Positions 55,744-64,000 of a stretch of 64,000 nt of DNA are shown piece after piece. A program made the position numbers and the translations under genes. Under the pieces are notes generated by a model. The model was not told the DNA's origin and ran no database searches. It worked only from the letters and a program-made list of their open reading frames with translations. Position 1 is the first letter of the stretch; every line of letters begins with the position of its first letter. Source of the stretch: Thioclava sp. ES.031 (lineage in GTDB: Bacteria > Pseudomonadota > Alphaproteobacteria > Rhodobacterales > Rhodobacteraceae); contig NZ_PDJO01000001.1 in assembly GCF_002563775.1 (NCBI RefSeq), positions 3,164,501-3,228,500 of the forward strand, written 5' to 3'.

Positions 55744-55877
55744 TTTTCGAAACTCGCCTCATCTTGATGCGATCATCACGCCCACGTGATTGCAAAACGC
55801 AAATCTCTGATAATAGTTTCGATCCCTCGAAGCACCACCCGCGTACCCCAAATGCAAAATGCAAAGGGGCTATAGAA

Positions 55878-56054
55878 ATGAAAATGCGACAGAAATCCGA
55901 TCTCCCGACGAAAACCTGCGCATTCTGCACAAAGCCATTTTCCTGGCGCCGGAAATGGGCCCGCGATTGGGAGTCGGTGCGCTATTGTTCGGAACGTTGT
56001 CGACGCTCTGCACGGCATGGCACTACGCCTACGCGCCGCGATCCGTCCGCTTGA
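55878..56054 (+). CDS. DUF2256 small zinc-finger-like protein
   Basis: A 58-residue protein MKMRQKSDLPTKTCAFCTKP then FSWRRKWARDWESVRYCSER, a close match to DUF2256 (K-S-x-L-P-x-K-x-C ... PFxWRKKWxRxWxxVxYCSxRC). Cys14, Cys17, Cys37 and Cys41 probably bind zinc. AAAGGGG precedes ATG 55878; the frame is open upstream to 55764 through non-coding-looking sequence. In other alphaproteobacteria it is often near photolyase/cryptochrome genes; here tex follows after about 100 bases. The function is unknown. Confidence 0.88.
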   Translation: MKMRQKSDLPTKTCAFCTKPFSWRRKWARDWESVRYCSERCRRSARHGTTPTRRDPSA

Positions 56055-56153
56055 GCGAGTCGTCGCGCGCAGCGCCCGCCCCCCGGTCTTGCCCCTTTTC
56101 CCCGCCCGAGCAGGCGGCTATTGCTGGCAACCCGACCGCATCAGGAGACAGCC

Positions 56154-58520
56154 TTGGCCCAAACCGATTCCGCCCCCGTCCAAGCCCGCATCGCGCAGAC
56201 CATCGCCACGGATATCGCGGCGAAGCCCGCACAGGTGACCGCGGCGATCGGGCTTCTCGATGGCGGCGCGACCGTGCCGTTCGTGGCGCGCTACCGCAAA
56301 GAGGTCACGGGCGGGCTCGACGATACGCAGCTGCGACAGCTCTCGGATCGGCTGGGCTATCTGCGCGAGATGGAGGCGCGGCGCGAGACGATCCTCAATT
56401 CGATCCGTGAGCAGGGCAAGCTGACCGACGACCTGGCACGCTCGATCGCGCGGGCCGAAAGCAAGGCCACGCTCGAAGACATCTACCTGCCGTTCAAACC
56501 CAAGCGCCGCACCAAGGCGATGATCGCGCGCGAGAACGGGCTGGAGCCGCTTTTGCGCGCGATTCAGGAGGACCGGAACGCTGCGCCCGAGGCGCTGGCC
56601 GAGGGTTACGTGACCGAGGCCGTGCCCACGGCGAAGGACGCCCTGAACGGCGCACGCGACATCCTGACCGAGGAACTGTCGGAAAACGCCGAGCTGCTTG
56701 GCACCCTGCGCGACTTCATGCGCGCCGAGGCCTTCATCGCCGCGCGCGTGGTGCCCGGCAAGGAAGAGGCGGGCGCGAAGTTCTCGGACTATTTCGACCA
56801 TCGCGAGAAATGGGCCGACATTCCCGGCCACCGCGCGCTCGCCATTCTGCGCGCCGCGAAGGAAGAGATCGTGACGATGGAAATCGCGCCCGATCCCGAG
56901 ACCGGTGAAGACCGCGCGATCGGCAAGATCGCCGCGACCCTTGACACCCAAGCCGGGCGTCCCGGCGATCTGTGGCTGCGCGACGTGGCGCGGTGGGCCT
57001 GGCGGGTGAAATTCTCGGTCTCGCTCTATGTCGATCTGCTGGGCGAGCTGCGCCAGCGCGCCCATGACGAGGCGATCAAGGTCTTCGCGCGCAACCTGCA
57101 TGACCTGCTGCTGGCAGCGCCCGCCGGTCCGCGCACGACGCTGGGCCTCGATCCCGGCATCCGCACCGGGGTGAAAGCGGCAGTGGTCGATGCGACCGGC
57201 AAAGTTCTGGAGACCGCGACGCTCTACCCGTTCCAGCCGAAAATGGATCTGCGCGGCGCGGAGGCGAAGATCATCGACATGGTCAAACGCCACGGGGTCG
57301 AGCTGATCGCCATCGGCAACGGCACCGCCAGCCGCGAGACCGAACGCATGGTCGCCGACACGCTGAAGCTGCTGCCGCCGGGGGTGCGCGCGCCGACGAA
57401 AGTGGTCGTCTCGGAAGCGGGCGCCTCGGTCTATTCGGCTTCGGAACTGGCCGCGCGCGAATTCCCCGATCTGGATGTGAGCCTGCGCGGGGCGGTCTCG
57501 ATCGCGCGGCGCCTGCAGGACCCGCTGGCGGAACTGGTGAAGATCGAACCGCAGAGCATCGGCGTCGGCCAGTATCAGCACGACGTGGATCAGCGCCGTC
57601 TGTCGCAGGCACTGGAGGCTGTCGTCGAAGATGCGGTGAACGCGGTGGGCGTCGATCTCAACATGGCCTCCGCACCGCTTCTGGCGCAGGTGGCGGGGCT
57701 CGGGCCCGCGCTGGCGCAAGCCATCGTCGCGCATCGTGACGCGCATGGCGCCTTCCCCTCGCGCCGCGCGCTGATGGAGGTGGCGGGGCTCGGCCCCAAA
57801 GCCTTCGAGCAATGCGCGGGTTTCCTGCGTATCCGTGACGGCGAAGAGCCGCTCGACGCCTCCTCGGTTCACCCCGAAGCCTATGCGGTCGCGCGCAAGA
57901 TCGTGCAAAGCTGCGGTCGCGACATCCGCGAGATCATGGGCCAGCCGACCGCGCTGAAAGACCTGCGCGCCGAGCAATTCGTGACCGGCGATTTCGGCCT
58001 GCCGACGATCCGCGACATATTCGCGGAACTGGAAAAACCCGGCCGCGACCCGCGTCCCACGTTCAAGACGGCGCAATTCACCGATGGGGTCGAGGATATC
58101 AAGGACCTCAAGCCGGGGATGAGCCTCGAGGGCACCGTGACCAACGTGGCCGCCTTCGGCGCCTTCGTGGATATCGGCGTGCATCAGGACGGGCTCGTGC
58201 ATGTCAGCCAGCTCGCGGATCGCTTCGTGAAGGATCCGCATGAGGTGGTGAAAGCGGGCGATGTGGTGCGCGTGCGCGTGACCGAGGTCGACATCCCGCG
58301 CAAACGGATCGGCCTGTCGATGCGCAAGCAATCCGAGGGCGGCGCTCCTGCCCGGGGCAAAGGTCCGGCGCGGCAGGACAAGGGTCAGGACCGGGGCAAA
58401 CCCGGCCCGCAAGGCCCCCGTGGCAAAGGGCCCGGCAAGGGCCAAGGCAAGGCGCCGGAAAAAGACAGCGGCAATGGCGCGTTCGGCGCGGCGCTGCGCG
58501 ATGCGATGAACCGGCGATAA
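56154..58520 (+). CDS. tex: Tex family S1 RNA-binding transcription accessory protein
   Basis: Tex binds nucleic acid and affects transcription and RNA metabolism. The 788-residue protein follows the family order: N-terminal helical region with VPFVARYRKEVTGGLDDTQL, YqgF RNase-H-like fold (TLGLDPGIRTGVKAAVVDAT), helix-hairpin-helix units (LMEVAGLGPKAFEQCAGFLR), and an S1 domain (GMSLEGTVTNVAAFGAFVDI). A Gly/Lys/Pro-rich basic tail from about residue 735 adds RNA affinity. I start at TTG 56154, since AGGAG stands 6 bases upstream; an earlier TTG at 56121 lacks this. Confidence 0.95.
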   Translation: MAQTDSAPVQARIAQTIATDIAAKPAQVTAAIGLLDGGATVPFVARYRKEVTGGLDDTQLRQLSDRLGYLREMEARRETILNSIREQGKLTDDLARSIARAESKATLEDIYLPFKPKRRTKAMIARENGLEPLLRAIQEDRNAAPEALAEGYVTEAVPTAKDALNGARDILTEELSENAELLGTLRDFMRAEAFIAARVVPGKEEAGAKFSDYFDHREKWADIPGHRALAILRAAKEEIVTMEIAPDPETGEDRAIGKIAATLDTQAGRPGDLWLRDVARWAWRVKFSVSLYVDLLGELRQRAHDEAIKVFARNLHDLLLAAPAGPRTTLGLDPGIRTGVKAAVVDATGKVLETATLYPFQPKMDLRGAEAKIIDMVKRHGVELIAIGNGTASRETERMVADTLKLLPPGVRAPTKVVVSEAGASVYSASELAAREFPDLDVSLRGAVSIARRLQDPLAELVKIEPQSIGVGQYQHDVDQRRLSQALEAVVEDAVNAVGVDLNMASAPLLAQVAGLGPALAQAIVAHRDAHGAFPSRRALMEVAGLGPKAFEQCAGFLRIRDGEEPLDASSVHPEAYAVARKIVQSCGRDIREIMGQPTALKDLRAEQFVTGDFGLPTIRDIFAELEKPGRDPRPTFKTAQFTDGVEDIKDLKPGMSLEGTVTNVAAFGAFVDIGVHQDGLVHVSQLADRFVKDPHEVVKAGDVVRVRVTEVDIPRKRIGLSMRKQSEGGAPARGKGPARQDKGQDRGKPGPQGPRGKGPGKGQGKAPEKDSGNGAFGAALRDAMNRR

Positions 58521-58669
58521 GTCGGGCCAAGCGGCTCCATCCTTTCGGATTTTGACTGACACGCAGGCTCCGTACGGGCTCTGCGCGAGGTGACGTTGGA
58601 AAACGGCTCGCCGGTCGCGCTGCGCTCGGACGGCTGAGGGACAACCGTCGTCGCGGCACTTTATTTATC

Positions 58670-58683
58670 ATACCGATTGGTAT
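58670..58683. promoter_or_regulatory. TetR-type operator in front of acuR
   Basis: ATACCGATTGGTAT is a perfect 5-bp inverted repeat (ATACC-N4-GGTAT), a common TetR-family operator style. It overlaps TATATT (58681-58686), a good -10 hexamer, and ends only 5 bases before the first acuR ATG. AcuR probably represses its own operon by blocking this promoter. Confidence 0.75.
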
Positions 58684-58688
58684 ATTAA

Positions 58689-59336
58689 ATGGCCATGAGC
58701 GCCACTGCCCCCGATTCCAACGCCCCCCGCCGCCGAGGTCGTCCGCCGCGCAAGCCGGACGATCAGGCCGCACGCAAGGCACTGATCCGGGCGGGGCTCG
58801 CACAGCTGACCGAGAGTGGCTACGCCAATGTCGGCCTCGACGAGATCACCGCGGCCGCCGGTGTCACGAAGGGCAGCTTCTACCACTATTTCCCGAACAA
58901 GGCCGCGTTCGGCGCCGAGCTGATCGAAGCCTACGGCGCTTTTTTCCGCGACAAGATTTCCCGCTCGCTCGACCGCGCCGACCTGACGCCACTCGCTCGA
59001 CTGCAAGCCTTCACCCGCGACGCCGAGGCGGGCATGGCGAAATACGATTTCCGCCGCGGCTGCCTGATCGGCAATCTCGGACAGGAGATGAGCAGGCTGC
59101 CCGAGGAGTATCGCGCCCGCCTCATCGCCGTGTTGGAAAGATGGCAGGCGCTGGTCGCGGACTGCCTGCGTGCGGGTCAAGCAACGGGCGAAGTGCCCGC
59201 CACCCAAGACCCCGAGATACTCGCCGAAATCTTCTGGACCGGCTGGGAAGGCGCGGTCCTGCGCACCAAACTTCAACGCAACCCCGAGCCGCTGCGCCGT
59301 TTTACCGACGGCTTCCTGCGGCTCGCCCGAAGCTGA
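58689..59336 (+). CDS. acuR: TetR-family regulator AcuR (acrylate-responsive)
   Basis: A 215-residue TetR repressor. A basic N-terminus ([20 protein letters not shown]) leads into a helix-turn-helix [20 protein letters not shown] then [17 protein letters not shown], followed by a ligand domain ([17 protein letters not shown]). Together with acuI immediately downstream (11-base gap) it matches AcuR, which in Rhodobacter sphaeroides releases DNA when it binds acrylate. The start is ATG 58689 or 58695; neither has a Shine-Dalgarno sequence. Confidence 0.88.
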   Translation: MAMSATAPDSNAPRRRGRPPRKPDDQAARKALIRAGLAQLTESGYANVGLDEITAAAGVTKGSFYHYFPNKAAFGAELIEAYGAFFRDKISRSLDRADLTPLARLQAFTRDAEAGMAKYDFRRGCLIGNLGQEMSRLPEEYRARLIAVLERWQALVADCLRAGQATGEVPATQDPEILAEIFWTGWEGAVLRTKLQRNPEPLRRFTDGFLRLARS

Positions 59337-59347
59337 AAGGATACCCC

Positions 59348-60340
59348 ATGGTCAAAGCCATTCTGATCGAGAAACCCGAAGAGACCCAGAGCGCCGCGCT
59401 CAAGGAGATCGACCTGCCCGATCTGGCCGAGGGACAGGTGGCCGTCGACGTCGCCTACTCGACGCTGAACTACAAGGACGCGCTGGCGATCACCGGCGCG
59501 GGCCCCGTGGTGCGCAGCTTCCCGATGGTGCCGGGCATCGACTGCTCGGGCATCGTGGCCGACAGCAAGCATCCCGATTTCGCCAAGGGCGACCGGGTCG
59601 TGCTCAACGGCTGGGGCGTGGGCGAGAAGCACTGGGGCGGGCTGGCCGAGCGCGCCCACCTGAAGGGCGACTGGCTTGTGAAGTTGCCCGACGGGATCTC
59701 CTTGCGTCAGGCGATGGCGATCGGCACTGCAGGCTACACGGCAATGCTCTGCGTGATGGCGCTCGAGGCGCATGGCGTGACGCCCGAGAGCGGCGAGGTC
59801 GTCGTGACCGGCGCGACCGGCGGCGTGGGCAGCGTGGCGACCGCGCTTCTGGGCAAGCTGGGCTACACCGTGGCCGCCGTCACCGGACGCCCCGAAGAGG
59901 AAGCCTATCTCAAATCGCTTGGCGCTTCCTCGATCGTCGCGCGCGATGAGGTCTCGGGCAAACCGCGCCCGCTGAACAAGGAACGCTGGGCCGGTGCGGT
60001 CGACGTGGTCGGCGGCGAAGTGCTCGCCAATGTCCTGTCGATGATGACCTATCGCGGCACCGTCGCGGCCTGCGGTCTGGCGGGCTCGATGAACCTGCCG
60101 ACCTCCGTGGCCCCCTTCATCCTGCGCGGCGTGACGCTCGCAGGCGTCGACAGCGTGATGTGCCCGATCAACGACCGCGTCGAGGCATGGCGCCGCCTGG
60201 CCGCCGATCTCGACATGCACAAGCTCGCCGCGATGGAGACCGAGGTCGCCTTGGAAGACGTGATTGCAACCGCGCCGAAATTCCTCGAAGGAAAGATCCG
60301 CGGGCGGATCGTCGTTCCGGTCGCACCTGAGCTTGGCTGA
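59348..60340 (+). CDS. acuI: Acryloyl-CoA reductase AcuI (YhdH family)
   Basis: A 330-residue zinc-free medium-chain reductase that reduces toxic acryloyl-CoA to propionyl-CoA with NADPH, needed for DMSP/acrylate use and acrylate tolerance. Family marks are [47 protein letters not shown] and the nucleotide motif [23 protein letters not shown] precedes the ATG. It is co-transcribed with acuR. No DMSP lyase gene (dddL) follows; the next gene is a TauE/SafE exporter 12 bases on. Confidence 0.93.
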   Translation: MVKAILIEKPEETQSAALKEIDLPDLAEGQVAVDVAYSTLNYKDALAITGAGPVVRSFPMVPGIDCSGIVADSKHPDFAKGDRVVLNGWGVGEKHWGGLAERAHLKGDWLVKLPDGISLRQAMAIGTAGYTAMLCVMALEAHGVTPESGEVVVTGATGGVGSVATALLGKLGYTVAAVTGRPEEEAYLKSLGASSIVARDEVSGKPRPLNKERWAGAVDVVGGEVLANVLSMMTYRGTVAACGLAGSMNLPTSVAPFILRGVTLAGVDSVMCPINDRVEAWRRLAADLDMHKLAAMETEVALEDVIATAPKFLEGKIRGRIVVPVAPELG

Positions 60341-60352
60341 TTACGGTAGAGA

Positions 60353-61102
60353 ATGCTGTCTTTTCTGATCCTCGCGCTCGCCGGTCTCGCGGCGGGCGCT
60401 TTGAATGCGGTCGCGGGCGGCGGGACGTTCCTGTCCTTCCCCGCGCTCGTCTGGACCGGCGTGCCGCCGATCACCGCGAATGCGACCGCGACGCTGGCGG
60501 CCCTGCCCGGCTATCTGTCGAGCGCATGGGCCTTCCGCCACGAGCTGCGCCACAAGGGCCCGATGGCGCTGCGCACGATCCTGATCGCGGCAGTCGCAGG
60601 CGGCTTCCTCGGCGCTCTCCTGCTGCTGATCACCCCCGAGAAACTGTTCGCAGGCGTGGTGCCGTGGCTGTTGTTGCTGGCGACGGCGGCCTTCGCTTTC
60701 GGGCCGCTGCTGCTGAAAGCGCTCCAGCGCTCGGGCCGCACGATGGGCGCGGTGTCGGCCTTTGCCCTGCTGATGGCGGTGACGATTTACGGCGGCTATT
60801 TCAACGGCGGGCTTGGGATCATGCTGCTGGCCGCGCTCGGGCTGATCGGCTTTACCGATCTGCACGCGATGAACGGGTTGAAGAACCTCGTCTCGGCGGT
60901 GCTGTCGCTGGTCTCGGTCGTGACCTATGCGGTGGCCGGGCTGATCGACTGGCAGGCGGTGCTGGTGCTGGGCGTCGCAAGCGCCGTCGGCGGCTATCTG
61001 GGCGCGCATCTGTCGAAGCGGATCACGAATATGGCGCTGCTGCGCGGCTTCATCATCGCGGTCGGGCTGGTGATGGCGGCGGTCTTCTTCGCACGCGGCT
61101 AA
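60353..61102 (+). CDS. TauE/SafE family membrane exporter
   Basis: A 249-residue, eight-helix integral membrane protein with the TauE/SafE opening GLAAGALNAVAGGGTFLSFP and a second half NGGLGIMLLAALGLIGFTDL. Members move sulfite, sulfoacetate or other small organic anions. The start is 12 bases after acuI, so it is likely in the acuR-acuI transcript. That suggests export of an acid linked to acrylate or sulfur metabolism, though the substrate is not readable. Its stop overlaps the convergent regulator stop. Confidence 0.9.
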   Translation: MLSFLILALAGLAAGALNAVAGGGTFLSFPALVWTGVPPITANATATLAALPGYLSSAWAFRHELRHKGPMALRTILIAAVAGGFLGALLLLITPEKLFAGVVPWLLLLATAAFAFGPLLLKALQRSGRTMGAVSAFALLMAVTIYGGYFNGGLGIMLLAALGLIGFTDLHAMNGLKNLVSAVLSLVSVVTYAVAGLIDWQAVLVLGVASAVGGYLGAHLSKRITNMALLRGFIIAVGLVMAAVFFARG

Positions 61103-62103
61103 CCCAGCCAGAGCGCCGAGCCGAACATCTTGCGCAACAGCTCCGTCTGGCCGCTGACCCCGGCGCGGGCGTAGATCTGCTTCGAGGTCGAGCGCGCGGT
61201 CTCCAGCGTCCAACCCAGCCGCTCGGCTGCCTCGCGCAGGCTCGCCCCGTCGCACAGAAGCGCCGCAAGCCGCGCCTCGGAGCGGTTGAGATCGAGCGCC
61301 CCGGCGATCCGCGCAACCGGCAAAGCTTCGGCCCGCGGCATGTCACGCAGATGGCCGATCAGCGCGGGGCTACCCCGCCACTGCCCCGACGCGAGCCGCA
61401 GCACGCCCCGCCCGTCAGGGCCAAGCGGGATCGGCCGGGCGACCTCCCGCCCCTCCCCGAGCCTCGCCAATGTCTGACGAAAGCGCAGCGCGGCGTCGGG
61501 ATCGACGAATTCCGGGCGCGCGCCCATCCGCAGCCGCAACCAGCCCTGCGCGTCGAACTTCGCCGCCACGCGCGGATCGAATGCGAGCACCGTGCCCGCA
61601 GGCGTCAGCACCACCCAGCCAGCGCCGAGCGCTTCGGCAGCCTCAGTATCACGCGCAGCACGGGCTCGCTCGCCACCGAGCGCCTCGCGGATCATCATCG
61701 CCTGCCCCAGATGCGGCGCGAGGGTCGAGAGCGCCAGCGCCTCTGCCGCACGAAAATCCCGATGCGGGCGCGCGATCATCAACACAGCCTGCCCCGCCGC
61801 CCCCGCCGCAACTTTCAGCGCGCGGAGCGGTCCGGGCCATTCGAGCTCGCCCGGCAGATCGATCTGCGAATAGACGCGGTCCAGACGCATAGGGTGCAGG
61901 TGCGCAGCATCGGGCAAAGCAATCCTGCCAACCTGCCAGCCCGCGCCCTCCCCCTCGTTCGCGAGAATCTGCACCGCAGCGCCCTCGGCATGAGCGACCG
62001 CACACAGCCGCTCGAGAAAGCGCACCCAGCCAGCCTTTCCCGCCTCACTCGCCGCCGCGAAGAGCGCGTTGATCAACAGTGTGTTCTCGGACTGACCCAA
62101 CAT
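61099..62103 (-). CDS. LuxR-type helix-turn-helix regulator
   Basis: A 334-residue regulator with a C-terminal LuxR/GerE helix-turn-helix: LNRSEARLAALLCDGASLRE then AAERLGWTLETARSTSKQIY and ARAGVSGQTELLRKM. The N-terminal two-thirds resemble a PAS/GAF-like sensory region (GWVVLTPAGTVLAFDPRVAA), with no autoinducer-binding signature. It is divergent from cysD with about 90 bp between start codons, and converges on the TauE gene with overlapping stops. Control of cysDN or of the acu genes is possible but unproven. Confidence 0.87.
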   Translation of the reverse strand: MLGQSENTLLINALFAAASEAGKAGWVRFLERLCAVAHAEGAAVQILANEGEGAGWQVGRIALPDAAHLHPMRLDRVYSQIDLPGELEWPGPLRALKVAAGAAGQAVLMIARPHRDFRAAEALALSTLAPHLGQAMMIREALGGERARAARDTEAAEALGAGWVVLTPAGTVLAFDPRVAAKFDAQGWLRLRMGARPEFVDPDAALRFRQTLARLGEGREVARPIPLGPDGRGVLRLASGQWRGSPALIGHLRDMPRAEALPVARIAGALDLNRSEARLAALLCDGASLREAAERLGWTLETARSTSKQIYARAGVSGQTELLRKMFGSALWLG

Positions 62104-62192
62104 AAGCCGTATTTACCCCCCATTTGGGGGGTTATCCAGCAAAACCCGAGGCCTATATCTTGGAAAACCGCGTTCAGACAGAGACCTCCCTC

Positions 62193-63095
62193 ATGAACAA
62201 GACCCTGACTCACCTGCAGCGGCTCGAAGCCGAGAGCATTCACATCCTGCGCGAAGTCGTGGCCGAAGCCGATAATCCGGTCATGCTCTATTCCGTCGGC
62301 AAGGACAGCGCGGTGATGCTGCATCTCGCGAAAAAAGCCTTCTACCCGTCGCCGCCGCCCTTCCCGCTGATGCATGTCGACACGACGTGGAAATTCCAGG
62401 CGATGTATAACCTGCGCGACAAGGCCGCGAAGGATGCGGGCATGGAGCTGATCGTGCATCAGAACCCCGAGGCGAAGGCCAAGGGGATCAACCCGTTCGA
62501 TCACGGCTCGCTGCATACCGACATGTGGAAGACCGAAGGGCTGAAACAGGCGCTGGACAAGCACGGCTTCGACGTGGCCTTCGGCGGTGCGCGCCGCGAC
62601 GAGGAGAAATCCCGCGCGAAGGAACGCGTCTTCTCGTTCCGCTCGGCCAATCACCGCTGGGATCCGAAGAACCAGCGCCCCGAGCTTTGGCGTCTCTACA
62701 ACGCCAAGAAGGCCAAGGGCGAGAGCGTCCGCGTCTTCCCGATCTCGAACTGGACCGAGCTGGACATCTGGCAATACATCCACCTTGAAGGGATCGAGAT
62801 CGTCCCGCTCTATTTCTCGGCCCCGCGCCCGACGGTGGAACGCGACGGACTGATCCTGATGGTGGACGACGACCGTTTCCCGCTGCGCGACGGCGAGAAG
62901 CCGGTGACGCGCTCGGTCCGCTTCCGCACGCTGGGCTGCTACCCGCTGACCGGGGCCGTCGAGAGCGACGCGCAGACCCTGCCGGAAGTCATTCAGGAAA
63001 TGCTGCTGACCACCACCTCCGAGCGTCAGGGCCGCGCGATCGACCACGATCAGAGCGCCTCGATGGAGAAGAAGAAACAGGAAGGCTACTTCTGA
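62193..63095 (+). CDS. cysD: Sulfate adenylyltransferase subunit 2
   Basis: CysD with CysN makes adenosine 5'-phosphosulfate from sulfate and ATP. The 300-residue protein shows the PP-loop [42 protein letters not shown] and the ending [20 protein letters not shown] typical of CysD. ATG 62193 ([15 protein letters not shown]) matches the family start; the open frame from 62124 is not needed. cysN begins 58 bases downstream. Confidence 0.97.
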   Translation: MNKTLTHLQRLEAESIHILREVVAEADNPVMLYSVGKDSAVMLHLAKKAFYPSPPPFPLMHVDTTWKFQAMYNLRDKAAKDAGMELIVHQNPEAKAKGINPFDHGSLHTDMWKTEGLKQALDKHGFDVAFGGARRDEEKSRAKERVFSFRSANHRWDPKNQRPELWRLYNAKKAKGESVRVFPISNWTELDIWQYIHLEGIEIVPLYFSAPRPTVERDGLILMVDDDRFPLRDGEKPVTRSVRFRTLGCYPLTGAVESDAQTLPEVIQEMLLTTTSERQGRAIDHDQSASMEKKKQEGYF

Positions 63096-63153
63096 GCCTT
63101 CCCCTCCCGAGCCGCACGCGCGCCCTCATTTCCACCCTATCAGGTGAGCCGAC

Positions 63154-64000
63154 ATGACGACCAACGATCCGATCTACAAGACCGACGCGCTGATCGCGCA
63201 GGATATCGACGCCTATCTCGAGGCGCATCAACACAAGACCATGCTGCGCTTCATCACCTGCGGCTCGGTCGATGACGGGAAATCGACGCTGATCGGGCGG
63301 CTGCTCTATGACAGCAAGATGATCTTCGAGGATCAGCTGGCAGCCCTTGAGGCCGATAGCAAGCGCGTCGGCACCCAAGGCCAGGAGATCGACTTCGCGC
63401 TGCTGGTCGACGGTCTCGCCGCCGAGCGCGAACAGGGCATCACCATCGACGTGGCCTACCGCTTCTTCGCAACCGAGAAGCGCAAGTTCATCGTCGCGGA
63501 CACCCCCGGCCACGAGCAATATACCCGCAACATGGTCACCGGTGCCTCGACCGCCGATCTGGCCGTGATCCTGATCGACGCGCGCAAAGGCGTGCTGACC
63601 CAGACGCGGCGCCACTCCTATCTCGTCCACCAGCTTGGCATCCGCCATATCGTGCTGGCCGTGAACAAGATGGACCTCGTCGATTACGATCAGGCGACCT
63701 TCGACGAGATCGTGGCCGATTACAAAACCTTCGCCGACAGCATCGGTATCGAAGGCTTCACCCCGATCCCGATCTCGGGTTTCAAGGGCGACAACATCAC
63801 CGGCCCGAGCGAGAACACCCCTTGGTACAAGGGCCCCTCGCTGCTGCCCTACCTCGAAGCGGTCGAAGTGGACGTGACCTCCGATCAGGAGCGCCCCTTC
63901 CGGATGCCGGTGCAATGGGTGAACCGCCCGAACCTCGATTTCCGCGGCTTCTCCGGGCTGATCGCCTCGGGCACCGTGAAACCGGGCGACGAGGTCCGTG
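63154..64000 (+). CDS. cysN: Sulfate adenylyltransferase subunit 1 (GTPase), cut by window edge
   Basis: The GTPase subunit that drives APS synthesis. 282 codons are visible. G1 is [17 protein letters not shown], switch I lies around [15 protein letters not shown]3 is [12 protein letters not shown]4 is NKMD, and domain 2 begins [19 protein letters not shown]. The gene continues past base 64000, so a CysN-CysC fusion with APS kinase cannot be judged. CAGGTGAG precedes the ATG. Confidence 0.96.
   Translation, partial: MTTNDPIYKTDALIAQDIDAYLEAHQHKTMLRFITCGSVDDGKSTLIGRLLYDSKMIFEDQLAALEADSKRVGTQGQEIDFALLVDGLAAEREQGITIDVAYRFFATEKRKFIVADTPGHEQYTRNMVTGASTADLAVILIDARKGVLTQTRRHSYLVHQLGIRHIVLAVNKMDLVDYDQATFDEIVADYKTFADSIGIEGFTPIPISGFKGDNITGPSENTPWYKGPSLLPYLEAVEVDVTSDQERPFRMPVQWVNRPNLDFRGFSGLIASGTVKPGDEVR

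Larger units (their letters stand above)
55543..55877. other. AT-rich intergenic region upstream of the TPS operon
   Basis: These 335 bases hold no gene I can support and are much richer in A and T than the rest of the window, as are the first codons of the adjacent IalB gene. The region carries the divergent promoters of the secretion operon and the DUF2256 gene, two CACGTG hexamers (within GCACGTGAC near 55668 and CCACGTGA near 55792), and the palindrome listed separately. Confidence 0.7.

Noticed and set aside
56118..58562. An 814-codon minus-strand frame opposite tex
   Set aside because: Shadow of tex. There are no motifs, and the plus strand holds all Tex domains.

Overview
The window is high-GC alphaproteobacterial chromosome and reads as Rhodobacteraceae/Paracoccaceae. 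Three things point there: a clustered ccoNOQP / ccoGHIS / fnrL / hemN region like that of Rhodobacter, an acuR-acuI pair, and the general gene style. A marine Thioclava- or Rhodobacter-like bacterium fits, but I cannot name the genus. There are no rRNA genes, tRNA genes, CRISPR arrays, transposases or phage genes. Coding density is very high, and the only gene-free stretch longer than 300 bases is 55543-55877.

Layout. 1-2.7 kb: end of selD convergent with mnmH (selenium use in tRNA), then an L,D-transpeptidase. 2.8-6 kb: small membrane protein, a CopA copper ATPase, a lytic-transglycosylase lipoprotein. 6-10.4 kb: YbbA/YbbP-type ABC exporter divergent from a TesA-like esterase, plus a lipoprotein. 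10.5-13.7 kb: tetrapyrrole genes hemF, hemE and hemC. 13.7-18.8 kb: an unknown protein with a sigma-region-4-like stretch, an MFS transporter, an atypical SDR, an RsmC-like methyltransferase, clpS and a HAD phosphatase. 19-20.8 kb: a D,D-carboxypeptidase fused to a SPOR domain.

21-34.7 kb is the microaerobic respiration block. It holds ccoGHIS (copper delivery and assembly), a LysR regulator with two tiny ORFs, ccoNOQP (cbb3 oxidase), a universal stress protein, fnrL and hemN. Four FNR-type palindromes lie upstream of ccoG, ccoN, uspA and between fnrL and hemN. FnrL therefore probably switches on the oxidase, its assembly factors and oxygen-independent heme synthesis together; CcoI and CopA handle copper import to the oxidase and export from the cell respectively.

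34.7-55.5 kb is the most striking region: a 20.8-kb minus-strand two-partner secretion operon. It has a FhaC/TpsB-type outer-membrane pore, one unbroken 5,976-codon TpsA exoprotein (about 28 percent of the window), and two small exported IalB-family proteins, one before and one after the pore gene. The first IalB gene and the pore gene overlap by GTGA. An AT-rich 335-bp promoter region with a near-perfect palindrome precedes the operon.

55.9-64 kb: a DUF2256 zinc-finger protein, tex, the acrylate-responsive acuR-acuI pair, a TauE/SafE exporter, a LuxR-type regulator, and cysD with the start of cysN (sulfate activation).

Three convergent gene pairs are separated by copies of a conserved element whose core is GGGATATTT, then CCAAG, then GAAGC. 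This looks like a lineage-specific REP-like or termination element.
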